Shown: positions 25,038-35,677 of the stretch, piece after piece
Layout of the letters: each line of letters begins with the position of its first letter
Numbering within the stretch: position 1 is the stretch's first letter
Origin: an uncultured Saprospiraceae bacterium
Lineage (GTDB): Bacteria; Bacteroidota; Bacteroidia; Chitinophagales; Saprospiraceae
Assembly (NCBI GenBank): GCA_937929835.1
Contig: CALFUU010000170.1
Location: 1-64,000, forward strand
Direction: 5' to 3'
DNA length: 64,000 bases
Program-made: the position numbers and the translations under genes
Notes under the pieces: generated by a model
The model's database searches: none
Told to the model about the DNA's origin: nothing
The model's input: only the letters and a program-made list of their open reading frames with translations

Positions 25038-28000
25038 ATGAAAAAATTTAATTTTCTAATTCTATGTTTATTGACCACTACATTTAGTAGCGGTCTTTCT
25101 GCATTTACTACAGATGCTTCTTCAGCTTGCGTTACAGCAAGTTGCAAAGACGCTACCTTGTCTCTAGATGGTACTGGTTGCGTCGATATCACAACACTTT
25201 CCATAAATAATGGATCTTCAGCTACCGGCAACATTGTGTCTATGTCGCTAGATAGGACAAGATTTTGTTGTGAGGATGTATTGGCTGGTCCTCAGGTTGT
25301 CACCTTGACCATCGCCGCTTCTTGTGTAGATCCAGTGACTGGTATATCATGCTCCGAGATAGCAACTTGCCAATCAACGGTAACAGTGCAAGATGAGTTT
25401 GCACCCGTAATTTTCTGTCCAGAAGATAAGACGCTAACTCTACAACCAGGCCAATGTGGTAGTTTCAATACACAACCGACACCTTTGGTGATAGATAACT
25501 GTGGCGCTACAATTACTGGTAGTGGTGACCCTGGGTTTGTTTCAGTAGCTTGTAATGCAGATTGTAATGGCCCTGCAAGTGGTACTGCTACCACTTACAG
25601 CTATGTTGCGGTTGATGAAGCAGGTAATACGTCTACTTGCGAGTTTACAGTAACACTTCAGGATTATACACCATTTAGTGGATCACTTTCTTGTAATGAT
25701 CAAGTTAATCTTTCTGCCAATCTAGATTGCGAATTTGAGCTGACACCACAAATGTTGCTTCAGGGAGATTATGGTTGTTACTCTTGTTTTGATGTAACAA
25801 CGGAAGAAATTCACACAACTTCTGCTTTAGCTGAGTTTAGAATGACCGTAACAGATCCTTGCACTGGGGTTAGTTGTTGGGGTATGGTGACTGTTGAAGA
25901 TAAAAATGACCCGACTCTCGCTTGCGCTGGGTGTACTGATCCTAATGTTTCAGACCCTGATTGTATTCTTAATTGCGTAGAGCTGCCTCTCTTCACTACA
26001 CTGAATAGAGACAATGGTGTTTTAGGATACGATGAAGGTCTCTTAGATGATTTGATCCCCACAGATAGAGAAGATTTTATCGCTGAGTTTGTTTCAGAAT
26101 CTTGTGGACAACAGGTTACTGCAGACTTTAGTGACCAAGTAACAACATCAAATAATTGTGGAGATGGAGCACTTTTGACAAGGACTTGGACTATTCAGTT
26201 CACTAGAGCAAATGGTAGCCTCGGTTCACTAAGTTGCGAACGCTATTATAGATTCGATGACGTACAGCCTTTGACAGTGAAGGACCTAGAAGGAAATATA
26301 GAAGGGGTAGAAGCACCACACGATACGATTGCCCCAGGCCTATATGTGCCATTTGTGGAAAATGATATAGATGCAGGCGTAATTGTAGAGGATGTCATTT
26401 TGATGCCAAAGCAAATCGTCGAGATACCTGATTGTGGAGTAGGTATAAGTCCAGCAGAAATTGCTGATTATTTTGATAATCCGCTTACCGTGGATCAGGA
26501 TACCGATGATGATAATATTGACCCAGATGAATTTGATGTAGACTGTGTTATCGAAAATAATGAAGGTATTTGGTTGGCCTACCCACACTATTACATCCAA
26601 GGAATAAGACCAGATGGGCCACATGCACAACCGATTACGGATAGGGTATGTAACCAGGTAGTGGATTATGTCGATACACCCATAGAGGCTTGTGCTGTAG
26701 GATGCGAGGGTAACCAAAGATTACTGAGGGTATGGACTGTATTAGACTGGTGTAACAACACATTTTTTGAATATAACCAAGTAATAAAAGTAGAAGATCA
26801 GATAGCACCAACAATGGAAGTCCCACCAATTGTAGCGAGTGTAGACCCTTGGGATTGTGAAGCGACTATCGCTCTTCCAGCACCCACAAAATTAAATGAT
26901 GCCTGTGATGACAATCTGACTTACAGCATAGGATTTGTAGAGGGTGCTCTAGAAGTTACAGGTAATGTAGATGATGGATTCGTTGTACACGGTGTCCAAG
27001 CTGGAGAGACCTTGATACAGTATATCGCTGAAGATTGTTGTGGCAATCAGAGTAAAGTATTTACAACAATTTCTGTTTCTGATATAACGCCGCCAATTCC
27101 CGTTACCATTCAAAACTTAGTGGTAGAGTTGACGAGTTTTGGTACTCCAGGTCAAGGTGTTGATGGCGCAGCTAAGCTTTACGCAGAAGATGTAGATAAT
27201 GGTAGCTATGATAGTTGTAACAGGGTGACCGTAGATATAAGAAGGACTCCGGTCTGTGATAAAGATGATGCAGAATGGGCTCCATTTGTTACGTTCTGCT
27301 GTGCAGATCTTGCGGGTGCATCTAGTACGATTGTGGATATAGAAATGCGAGTAAGAGATCTCTTTGGAAACGAAGCCTTTATTTGGAGCTCAGTGACTTT
27401 AGAGGATAAGGCGGGTGGCACAGGTTCTTGTCCACTCGATGTAGTTATCAAGTGTACGGATGATATCTGGAATTTTGATGTAACTGGCGGTACGCCGAGA
27501 AGTTTCACTACATGTCAGGAAGTAACTCAAGCTGTTGATACGCTTCAGGTATTCGAGGACACGCAGCCAAGTAGAAAGAATGCTAATGATGGTGGCCCTT
27601 CTCTCGGACAATATTTTGGTGTTAGGGTAGAAGCCTATGATCCTAGTTGTGGTTTTGGAGCTTGGGAGAGGGAGTTTGATGGTTGCACGCAATGGATTAT
27701 TGTAGAACCTGAAGGTGGTGTGACTATCGATGCTGAAGGTCGATTCGTTATACCTTCTAGTTTTGATGATACCACTTTACAGTTTCCTGCTGATGTAGAA
27801 GTCGATTGTGACGCTTACGATACAGGTGAGCCTACGTGGTTAGAGAGTAGTTGTAATCTTGTCGGATTCACAGTAGAGTCAGAAGAATTTAATTTTGAAG
27901 GAGATGCTTGTCTCAAGATAGTCAATACCTATACCGTCATAGATTGGTGTGCTTATGATCCGACCGATCCTGATCTCAACGATATAGTTGATGCGCCAGC

Positions 28001-30116
28001 AGCGGGTGAGGACTTTGACAGATTTATTCACGATAGTGGAGAGGTAGAGGGTCGATATATCAGCAATCAAATTATCAAAGTTATTGACACTGAGGCACCT
28101 CTAATAGCCACAGACGATGTTGCCTTTGATACCAACATAGAATGCACAAATAAGGGCCTAACCCTCAGTGCAATTGGAATTGATAATGGAGAGTGTAGTA
28201 GTGCTTGGTTGAGTTGGGATATAGAATTAGATTTCTTTGGAGATTGGACCATAGATGCGACTTATAGTAGTCGAGTCTCAGCTGTACTCCCGAGTGGAGA
28301 TCCTAACCCAAGTTTTATACCTAAGACCAATAATGGTGAAGCAATTACAATCGCCATCCCCGATGGTATCAGTGCTAGTAATGCTCAGCATAGAGTAGAG
28401 TGGAAGGTCAATGATGGTTGTGGCAATACAACTAGCCATACTTCTTACTTTACGATACAGGATAACAAGGCTCCGACGCCTATGTGCCTCAATCTAGGTA
28501 CTGCTGTTATGGAAAATGGTGAAGTGGAGTTATGGGCTATTGATTTCGATAATAAGAGTTTTGATAACTGTAGTGGTGAGAATCTCTTATTCACGTTTAC
28601 AGATGTGGCCCCACCATCACGATGTGATGCAGAGTATGATAGCAATACACAACTCATGTGGTACAATGGCACCTTCTGGTACTATGATGCGAGTCAGATT
28701 GAAGATGATGTCCAAGAATGCGGTGTGACAGGTGCAGGTGAATTTCAGAACATCGAAGATTATGGAGGAGATGTGCATAGATGGGAGCCAGGCTTACAAA
28801 GCGCAGGAAAGATATTTACCATAGATGAATTTGATAATGGATTTTTGGATGTACCTATATATGTATGGGATGAAGAAGGTAATAGAGATTTCTGTTTGGT
28901 AAGATTACGAGCAGATGATAATGACGGTGGCTTAAGTGCAGGCGTTGTAGCAGGAACAGTAAGAACCGAGACTGCTCAGTCAATAGAAGGTGTCGAAGCC
29001 AATCTTATGAGTAACAGTCCATCTTACCCTAGGGCAGATATGACAGAGCAAGATGGTCGATTTGAGTTTGTAGAAAACGAAATGTCTAGAGACTACCAAG
29101 TAAGTGGTATCAAGGACGGTGACGATGCTAATGGTGTCAGTACCATTGACCTAGTTAAAATACAGAGACACATTCTGGATATAGAAAGACTAGATAGTCC
29201 ATATAAGATGATAGCTGCTGATGTCAATGGCGATAAGCGTATCAACGGACAAGACCTTGTCGAGCTCAGAAAGTTAATCTTAGGTATCTATGTAGAATTA
29301 CCACAGAGTGAAAGTTGGATGATTTTAAATGCCGAAAAGCAATTAGACATAGATAATCCTTGGGACTATGATTTGACTAGAGCAATTCAGAATCTGAGCT
29401 TAGATCTTATGCAAGAAGACTTTATAGGAGTCAAAATAGGAGATGTCGATAATGATGTCAATCTCGAGTTAGCAACACCTACCGGTACTAATGGCAAAGT
29501 ACTTAATCTAAGTGCCCCTATGGGAATGGTGCAAGCTGGTGAAGAGATTTCTCTTACGCTAAGCACAGAGCAAGCTGTCAGTGGATACCAATTTACTTTG
29601 GAGACAGGCGAGATGGAGCTCCTTGACGTAGCAGGTATATCTGAAGATAAATTGGCTGTCCACAAGAGTGCTATTACCGTGAGTGAAAACTTGACGGAGC
29701 AGAAAGTAGGAGAGTTGATGACAATTACCTTGAGAGCCAATCAGAGTGGCGCAGTAGCAGATATGATCGGTCTATCAAGCAGAATTACAAAAGCGGAAGC
29801 TTATGTAGGGCCTCAATTAGAAAAGGTAGACTTATCCCTTAGTGGAGTCTCTCAAGGAGAATTCAGCCTAAGACAAAACGAGCCGAACCCTTTCAGTGCG
29901 GAGACAACTATACATTATACTTTGCCAGAGGCGAGTGCTGTTACAGTGACACTGATGGACGTAACAGGTCAGATTATTAATACTATAGAAGCTGATGGCA
30001 ACGCAGGTGCTAATGCGTTGAAATTAGAAAGAACTGGATTGAGTACAGGTCTTATCTATTACAGATTACAGGCTGGTAACAATGTAGCAACAAGACATAT
30101 GATTGTGATTGAGTAA
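25038..30116 (+). CDS. Giant T9SS-exported surface protein, longest copy (paralog D)
   Basis: 1692 residues. A signal peptide (KKFNFLILCLLTTTFSSG) covers about residues 1-22. It has an extra N-terminal Cys-rich region with an HYR domain (APVIFCPEDKTLTL near 123), then the module shared with paralogs B and C that begins SCNDQVNLSA near 217. RVWTVLDWC lies near 563, NTYTVIDWC near 962 and TPMCLNLGTAVM near 1147. The common tail is a dockerin-like pair (~1357-1428; second loop DVNGDKRINGQD), a cohesin-like domain (~1486-1604) and a T9SS type A sorting domain (~1607-1692, NEPNPFS). It has its own long upstream region and a downstream terminator. Surface location is well supported; role is inferred. 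Confidence 0.93.
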   Translation: MKKFNFLILCLLTTTFSSGLSAFTTDASSACVTASCKDATLSLDGTGCVDITTLSINNGSSATGNIVSMSLDRTRFCCEDVLAGPQVVTLTIAASCVDPVTGISCSEIATCQSTVTVQDEFAPVIFCPEDKTLTLQPGQCGSFNTQPTPLVIDNCGATITGSGDPGFVSVACNADCNGPASGTATTYSYVAVDEAGNTSTCEFTVTLQDYTPFSGSLSCNDQVNLSANLDCEFELTPQMLLQGDYGCYSCFDVTTEEIHTTSALAEFRMTVTDPCTGVSCWGMVTVEDKNDPTLACAGCTDPNVSDPDCILNCVELPLFTTLNRDNGVLGYDEGLLDDLIPTDREDFIAEFVSESCGQQVTADFSDQVTTSNNCGDGALLTRTWTIQFTRANGSLGSLSCERYYRFDDVQPLTVKDLEGNIEGVEAPHDTIAPGLYVPFVENDIDAGVIVEDVILMPKQIVEIPDCGVGISPAEIADYFDNPLTVDQDTDDDNIDPDEFDVDCVIENNEGIWLAYPHYYIQGIRPDGPHAQPITDRVCNQVVDYVDTPIEACAVGCEGNQRLLRVWTVLDWCNNTFFEYNQVIKVEDQIAPTMEVPPIVASVDPWDCEATIALPAPTKLNDACDDNLTYSIGFVEGALEVTGNVDDGFVVHGVQAGETLIQYIAEDCCGNQSKVFTTISVSDITPPIPVTIQNLVVELTSFGTPGQGVDGAAKLYAEDVDNGSYDSCNRVTVDIRRTPVCDKDDAEWAPFVTFCCADLAGASSTIVDIEMRVRDLFGNEAFIWSSVTLEDKAGGTGSCPLDVVIKCTDDIWNFDVTGGTPRSFTTCQEVTQAVDTLQVFEDTQPSRKNANDGGPSLGQYFGVRVEAYDPSCGFGAWEREFDGCTQWIIVEPEGGVTIDAEGRFVIPSSFDDTTLQFPADVEVDCDAYDTGEPTWLESSCNLVGFTVESEEFNFEGDACLKIVNTYTVIDWCAYDPTDPDLNDIVDAPAAGEDFDRFIHDSGEVEGRYISNQIIKVIDTEAPLIATDDVAFDTNIECTNKGLTLSAIGIDNGECSSAWLSWDIELDFFGDWTIDATYSSRVSAVLPSGDPNPSFIPKTNNGEAITIAIPDGISASNAQHRVEWKVNDGCGNTTSHTSYFTIQDNKAPTPMCLNLGTAVMENGEVELWAIDFDNKSFDNCSGENLLFTFTDVAPPSRCDAEYDSNTQLMWYNGTFWYYDASQIEDDVQECGVTGAGEFQNIEDYGGDVHRWEPGLQSAGKIFTIDEFDNGFLDVPIYVWDEEGNRDFCLVRLRADDNDGGLSAGVVAGTVRTETAQSIEGVEANLMSNSPSYPRADMTEQDGRFEFVENEMSRDYQVSGIKDGDDANGVSTIDLVKIQRHILDIERLDSPYKMIAADVNGDKRINGQDLVELRKLILGIYVELPQSESWMILNAEKQLDIDNPWDYDLTRAIQNLSLDLMQEDFIGVKIGDVDNDVNLELATPTGTNGKVLNLSAPMGMVQAGEEISLTLSTEQAVSGYQFTLETGEMELLDVAGISEDKLAVHKSAITVSENLTEQKVGELMTITLRANQSGAVADMIGLSSRITKAEAYVGPQLEKVDLSLSGVSQGEFSLRQNEPNPFSAETTIHYTLPEASAVTVTLMDVTGQIINTIEADGNAGANALKLERTGLSTGLIYYRLQAGNNVATRHMIVIE

Positions 30117-30131
30117 TCATTTTGGTTTATG

Positions 30132-30166
30132 AAAAAGGGGATGCGTATCTGCGTGTCCCCTTTTCT
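30132..30166 (+). terminator. Rho-independent terminator after paralog D
   Basis: AAAAAGGGGA and TCCCCTTTT form the stem around a short loop with an inner TGCG/TGCG element, followed by TTCTGTTTTG. Confidence 0.75.
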
Positions 30167-30226
30167 GTTTTGAGGGGATGAGTTGTCTGATAATTTGTTT
30201 TCAGCAATAACTTTAAAGACGAAATA

Positions 30227-30949
30227 GTGAATAAGTATTTCAATGCATTTCAAAATGAGGTAATCGGATTTAACTATAGTAAGGAACCAATTGAGACATT
30301 TGAAATAGAAAATTTCAATTTAACTGAGTCATTTAAAGCTACTTTTCCTTTGATGACTGAGTTGATAAACGAAAGCGTCAAAACAGGTGTAGAATACAAA
30401 GGCAAATCGATGGTTCTGTTTAGTTGGGAAGTGAGGAATGAAATAAGTGGGTGGCTATGTCAATTTGATAAACCTAAAATTGAATTACTTAACGAGCATC
30501 AACTTCTTATTGACAATATTGGTGGAATAATTGAATCTTTTAGTGGACCTGAATCAATAGAGATAAATGGGTGCAATTATAATTATACTTTGACCCTAGC
30601 TCAAAATTTTATGTTTGTTGGTTCGTTGGCCGCTAATAAATTAGATTGGGAAGATTATTATTTTGAGATTTGCGTCAAGTTGGGATTAAAACCTATTGAT
30701 TTGTCAAATGTAGTTTTCTTCACTGAAGAGGCAAATGGAGCTAAATATTTCTATGACAGAAATACTAAAGAAGTTAGATTGTTTTCGCACGATCATGATT
30801 TCAGATTTGTAGAGTTTTTAGAGAACCAGCCGAAGTATACAATGCATAAAATTATGGGAGTGAATTCCTTTGTAGATTTTGTTGAATTGCTTTCGAAACA
30901 ATGGTTGAGGTTTTTTGAATTAAAAAAGAATACGATTAGTAAAAAGTGA
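30227..30949 (+). CDS. Hypothetical protein, possibly SMI1/KNR4 (SUKH)-like
   Basis: 240 residues with a GTG start. No signal peptide or membrane segment; acidic and rich in Phe and aromatic residues. The C-terminal pattern of a predicted strand-turn (KYFYDRNTKEVRLFSHDH) followed by FVDFVELLSKQWLRF resembles the end of SMI1/KNR4-type domains, which often serve as immunity proteins, but no toxin gene is adjacent. AT content is higher than in neighbouring genes. Family assignment is tentative. Confidence 0.6.
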   Translation: MNKYFNAFQNEVIGFNYSKEPIETFEIENFNLTESFKATFPLMTELINESVKTGVEYKGKSMVLFSWEVRNEISGWLCQFDKPKIELLNEHQLLIDNIGGIIESFSGPESIEINGCNYNYTLTLAQNFMFVGSLAANKLDWEDYYFEICVKLGLKPIDLSNVVFFTEEANGAKYFYDRNTKEVRLFSHDHDFRFVEFLENQPKYTMHKIMGVNSFVDFVELLSKQWLRFFELKKNTISKK

Positions 30950-30995
30950 TAGAAGCATTTTGCAGTTCTAGCACGAAATAGTATCCCACCACAAT

Positions 30996-31649
30996 TCACA
31001 ACCCCACCAAAAAAACAGTCGGAATCTTCCCCAACACCACCTGCTTTCCTCTCCATTCTTTTACAGTCCGTGTCTTAATGAATTCTTCTTGTCCAGAGAT
31101 ATCCCGAGCGACACACAGCTTAATATGAGCGGGCAACTCCTTGAGTAGATTAGCGAATAGACGATCATTTCTGTATGGCGTCTCTATAAATATATGCGTG
31201 GTCTTATGTTGCGTTATAGATTGGACGATCTGTTGGATGGCTTTCTTGAGAGGGGCCTCCTTGACAGGTAGATATCCATCAAACTTAAAGTTCTGCCCAT
31301 TGAGCCCACTCGCAGCCAAGGCTAACAATAAAGAAGATGGCCCCACCAACGGCCGCACTCGCCACCCGCTCTTATGCGCCATAGTGACCACCTCTGAGCC
31401 TGGGTCTGCAACACCTGGCATTCCAGATTCTGAGATGAGGCCAAAATCCACTCCATCCTTGAGTAGGTTGGCGATAGCAGTTTGGTTAGTGTGTGGGTCT
31501 CGCTTGTCTAGTTCTATGATATGCAGCGCATCAATCAGGTAAGGCGGATTTGTTGCTCTGATGAACCGTCTAGCCGTCCTAGCTCGCTCTACCACAAATA
31601 CTTTTAGCTGATGAATGACCTGTATCGTCGATTCCGGTAGGGTAGACAA
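30996..31649 (-). CDS. RsmI-like tetrapyrrole methylase family protein (second paralog)
   Basis: 217 residues from a TTG at 31649. It matches the SAM-dependent tetrapyrrole (corrin/porphyrin) methylase fold as in RsmI: GLISESGMPGVADPGS and VRPLVGPSSLLLALAASGL are both clear. The first beta strand of the family (LYLIPT) is encoded upstream in the same frame at about 31667-31685, yet no ATG, GTG or TTG exists between the preceding in-frame stop (31717-31719) and that strand. The native start may therefore be ATT or ATC near 31700, with a GGAG sequence 12 bases before it. The canonical rsmI is a separate gene at 50993. Substrate unknown. Confidence 0.85.
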   Translation of the reverse strand: MSTLPESTIQVIHQLKVFVVERARTARRFIRATNPPYLIDALHIIELDKRDPHTNQTAIANLLKDGVDFGLISESGMPGVADPGSEVVTMAHKSGWRVRPLVGPSSLLLALAASGLNGQNFKFDGYLPVKEAPLKKAIQQIVQSITQHKTTHIFIETPYRNDRLFANLLKELPAHIKLCVARDISGQEEFIKTRTVKEWRGKQVVLGKIPTVFLVGL

Positions 31650-31742
31650 CTCGCCGTCAGAAATAATGGTCGGGATGAGGTATAAGGTAGCGGAGATAAT
31701 TTTACTTTTAAGCTCCTAAAAATAGCCCAACAGGCTCTCAAA

Positions 31743-32528
31743 ATGAATAGCGCTACATATAAAGTCAAAATTGACCACTTCGAAGGTCCCTTCGACCTGC
31801 TTCTCTACTTCATCCAGAGAGATGAGTTAGACATCCACGACATAGATATATCTAAGATCACAGACGACTTTTTGGCCTATGTGAGAGAGCTAGAGCGTCT
31901 AGATATAGATGTAGCCTCAGAATTTATACTCGTCGCTGCGACGCTGATGCGTATAAAGGCTAAGATGCTGATCCCTAGAAAGGAACTCGATGAGGAAGGC
32001 GTAGAGATTGACCCTCGTCAAGAGCTCGTCCAAAGGCTTCTAGAATACAAGCAGTATAAAGACGTCATCTCACAGTTCGTTGATAAAGAGAAGGAAAGAG
32101 CACAGAAATTACTCCGTGGCAATGCTGCCCTCGAGATCAAGGCACTCGCCGAAGAGTCTCTAGTAGATGTGGAGCTAGAATCTCTGACGACATACAAGCT
32201 ATTCAGAGCATTCCAAGCTGTGCTATTACGGTTTCAGAATCGGGAAGACAAATATGTCCACCAGATCGTCAAGTACCCTTATACGCTTAAGGATCAGTCG
32301 GCTTTCTTACGGGCTGCGGTTGCTGATGGCAGGGATTATGAGTTTGCTGAGATATTCGGTCAGCTCGATAACAGAATGCATGCTATCGTAACCTTCTTAG
32401 CGATGTTAGAACTCCTAAATGCGCAGGTCATCACGCTTCTTGATAGCGAAAAGACGAATAATTTTTTCCTTAGACGTGGAAAAGACTATGATCAGGCACC
32501 ACAGGCCAATCTCTCTGAGGAGGAATAA
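31743..32528 (+). CDS. scpA: Segregation and condensation protein A
   Basis: 261 residues. The N-terminal FEGPFDLLLYFIQRDELDI is diagnostic of ScpA, the kleisin that bridges SMC dimers in the chromosome-condensing Smc-ScpAB complex. The C-terminal winged-helix region carries FLAMLELLNAQVI. scpB is not adjacent. The gene is divergent from the RsmI-like gene and lies upstream of atpD with a 218-base gap. Confidence 0.95.
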   Translation: MNSATYKVKIDHFEGPFDLLLYFIQRDELDIHDIDISKITDDFLAYVRELERLDIDVASEFILVAATLMRIKAKMLIPRKELDEEGVEIDPRQELVQRLLEYKQYKDVISQFVDKEKERAQKLLRGNAALEIKALAEESLVDVELESLTTYKLFRAFQAVLLRFQNREDKYVHQIVKYPYTLKDQSAFLRAAVADGRDYEFAEIFGQLDNRMHAIVTFLAMLELLNAQVITLLDSEKTNNFFLRRGKDYDQAPQANLSEEE

Positions 32529-32706
32529 TCGGCAGTAAGTCCTGACTACCAATTAGTTAACTAGCCATCCGTGGGTCTAATAATAATCTCGTAGGCCATA
32601 TCAACTATCAGGTCATCATAAGTCTGCTTTCTATGCTCTGCAAGAAAACGTCTGTTTATTAGCTAAAAATCGGATTTGTATTGCACTGATTTTAGGCACA
32701 TTCGAC

Positions 32707-32714
32707 TATCTTTG
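32707..32714 (+). promoter_or_regulatory. -7 promoter element (TATCTTTG) of atpDC
   Basis: TATCTTTG fits TAnnTTTG, with a TTG about 23 bases upstream as a possible -33 box. The expected start is about 26 bases before the atpD ATG. Confidence 0.6.
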
Positions 32715-32737
32715 CAGCAAATTTCAGAACCTAATAA

Positions 32738-34264
<1,527 letters not shown>

Positions 34265-34266
34265 TT

Positions 34267-34518
34267 ATGGACTTAGTAGCACTTACACCAGAAAAGGAAT
34301 TATTCAAAGGGGAAATTACCTCTGTAAAGGTTCCAGGCATAAATGGACAGTTCGAGATCCTTAATGGCCATGCACCTATCGTAGCGGCTTTGGCTGAAGG
34401 TGAAGTAAGGATCCTAGATGCCTCAGGCGCTAAGACAACTTTCATTATCCACAAGGGATTTATTGAAGTCCTCAACAATGAGGTGTCTTTGCTGATCCAA
34501 TCTATGGCAGCAGAATAA
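34267..34518 (+). CDS. atpC: F1F0 ATP synthase subunit epsilon, short form
   Basis: 83 residues, against about 130-140 in E. coli. The N-terminal beta-sandwich is intact (PEKELFKGEITSVKVPG, FEILNGHAPIVAAL), but the C-terminal helical hairpin that inhibits ATP hydrolysis in other bacteria is missing. This short form is common in Bacteroidota, so it is unlikely to be a recent truncation. It is co-transcribed with atpD and followed by a terminator. Confidence 0.95.
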   Translation: MDLVALTPEKELFKGEITSVKVPGINGQFEILNGHAPIVAALAEGEVRILDASGAKTTFIIHKGFIEVLNNEVSLLIQSMAAE

Positions 34519-34544
34519 TCATATAATTGAATAAAATATATAGA

Positions 34545-34576
34545 GCCTCCAGTCATTTGATTGGAGGCTTTTTTTG
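34545..34576 (+). terminator. Rho-independent terminator of atpDC
   Basis: A perfect stem GCCTCCA/TGGAGGC with a 10-base loop, followed by eight T residues before TAG. Confidence 0.9.
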
Positions 34577-34608
34577 TAGTCTCCCTTCGCTCTGTTAACT
34601 TTAGCTTA

Positions 34609-35184
34609 ATGGAGAGTGAGTTCGATAAAGTAATACAAAAAGCACAGACCAGTTTATATCAGTATAGCGACTCTGATGATATCAGTGCGCTCACTGTTTG
34701 TATGCTTTTTATTGTTATCCTCTGTCTAGTATTAATAGGTGCCGTAACCATTAGATATGGATTTCATAATAAGTACCTGATTTTCATCTTACTCATTGTG
34801 GGACTTTTTGTCAATTATCGATTAAAGATGGGCGCTGCAACAACACTCAACTTATCTAAGGCCAATTATAAGTCTATAGACCCTATGGACAAAAAGTCTT
34901 TTGCGATGGGCATACTTGGGTATCTCAGTACTGGGATCGGTATCAAAATTACTCGCATCAAAGGTGTCCGTTTATTCTTTATCTTACTCGTGCCTCTGGT
35001 GATGATTTGTAGTTATGAGTTTTTCTATGGATTTATGACAACCCAACGATTGTTAGTGTCTATGTTGGTAATCTATCCCATAAATTACTTTGTGTGGACT
35101 GCTTATTTTTCAGAAGAGAAGTCTGAATTCCAATTGCTCCAAGATGAGTATGATCGGAATTATAGAGAGGTTGTAGATTTGTAG
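34609..35184 (+). CDS. Hypothetical membrane protein
   Basis: 191 residues from the ATG at 34609; an upstream in-frame TTG at 34561 lies inside the atpC terminator and is rejected. Four hydrophobic segments are visible (about 29-50, 57-74, 116-136, 145-165), with a cytoplasmic-looking acidic C-terminus. TAACTTTA about 13 bases upstream is one base off the -7 consensus. No family recognised. Confidence 0.75.
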   Translation: MESEFDKVIQKAQTSLYQYSDSDDISALTVCMLFIVILCLVLIGAVTIRYGFHNKYLIFILLIVGLFVNYRLKMGAATTLNLSKANYKSIDPMDKKSFAMGILGYLSTGIGIKITRIKGVRLFFILLVPLVMICSYEFFYGFMTTQRLLVSMLVIYPINYFVWTAYFSEEKSEFQLLQDEYDRNYREVVDL

Positions 35185-35187
35185 AGT

Positions 35188-35550
35188 TTAGAGCAGATCA
35201 TCTACTTCATCTAGCGATTCGTCATTAACCTTAGAAGTTATTTCTGATAGTTTTTTTCTGGCCTTGGCTCGTACCCCGTCATCTACATAACTTGCGATGG
35301 TCACTAGCCCAGCTGATAGTACAGCAATATCATCTGTCATCCCGATAAACGGTGTCAGGTCCGGAATGGCATCTATCGGGCTGACCACATAGGCTACTGT
35401 GCCAAGTATGATGCGCTTCGCCCAGGCTGGAACCGCCTCGTTCCGATAGGCATAGTACATCAGAAGGATCATATACAATCCCTTAGAAGAGGCTTTTGAG
35501 AAAAGCCTCTTAGCATAGTGTATGACCTTATCGAGATTAAATCCGTTCAT
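35188..35550 (-). CDS. YkvA family protein (DUF1232)
   Basis: 120 residues. The DUF1232 signature VSPIDAIPDLTPFIGMTDD is present in the middle (~55-75), following a hydrophobic stretch and followed by a charged C-terminal tail. Family function is unknown; members are small membrane-associated proteins. The stop is 3 bases from the end of the convergent membrane protein gene. Confidence 0.9.
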   Translation of the reverse strand: MNGFNLDKVIHYAKRLFSKASSKGLYMILLMYYAYRNEAVPAWAKRIILGTVAYVVSPIDAIPDLTPFIGMTDDIAVLSAGLVTIASYVDDGVRAKARKKLSEITSKVNDESLDEVDDLL

Positions 35551-35677
35551 TACTTGTAACTACAACTGACTATGCCTAAGATATAGTTCCATAGGTACTT
35601 GATATTATTTTATGTCGAGAAAAATGACATAGGTACATCCCTACTATGCATTATGCTTGACTGTACTTGGAACTTTT

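Noticed and set aside
24718-25041. 107-codon frame just before paralog D
   Set aside because: Overlaps two hairpins and the paralog D start; composition unlike real genes here.
3-30116. Giant proteins considered as cellulosome scaffoldins
   Set aside because: One cohesin-like module each, no carbohydrate-active enzyme or cellulose-binding module seen, and T9SS tails instead of a Gram-positive anchor.
31141-31542. 133-codon forward frame antisense to the RsmI-like gene
   Set aside because: Opposite strand of a well-supported gene; no family features.
34561-34608. Upstream TTG start for the membrane protein at 34609
   Set aside because: Lies in the atpC terminator stem; the ATG at 34609 is a better start.
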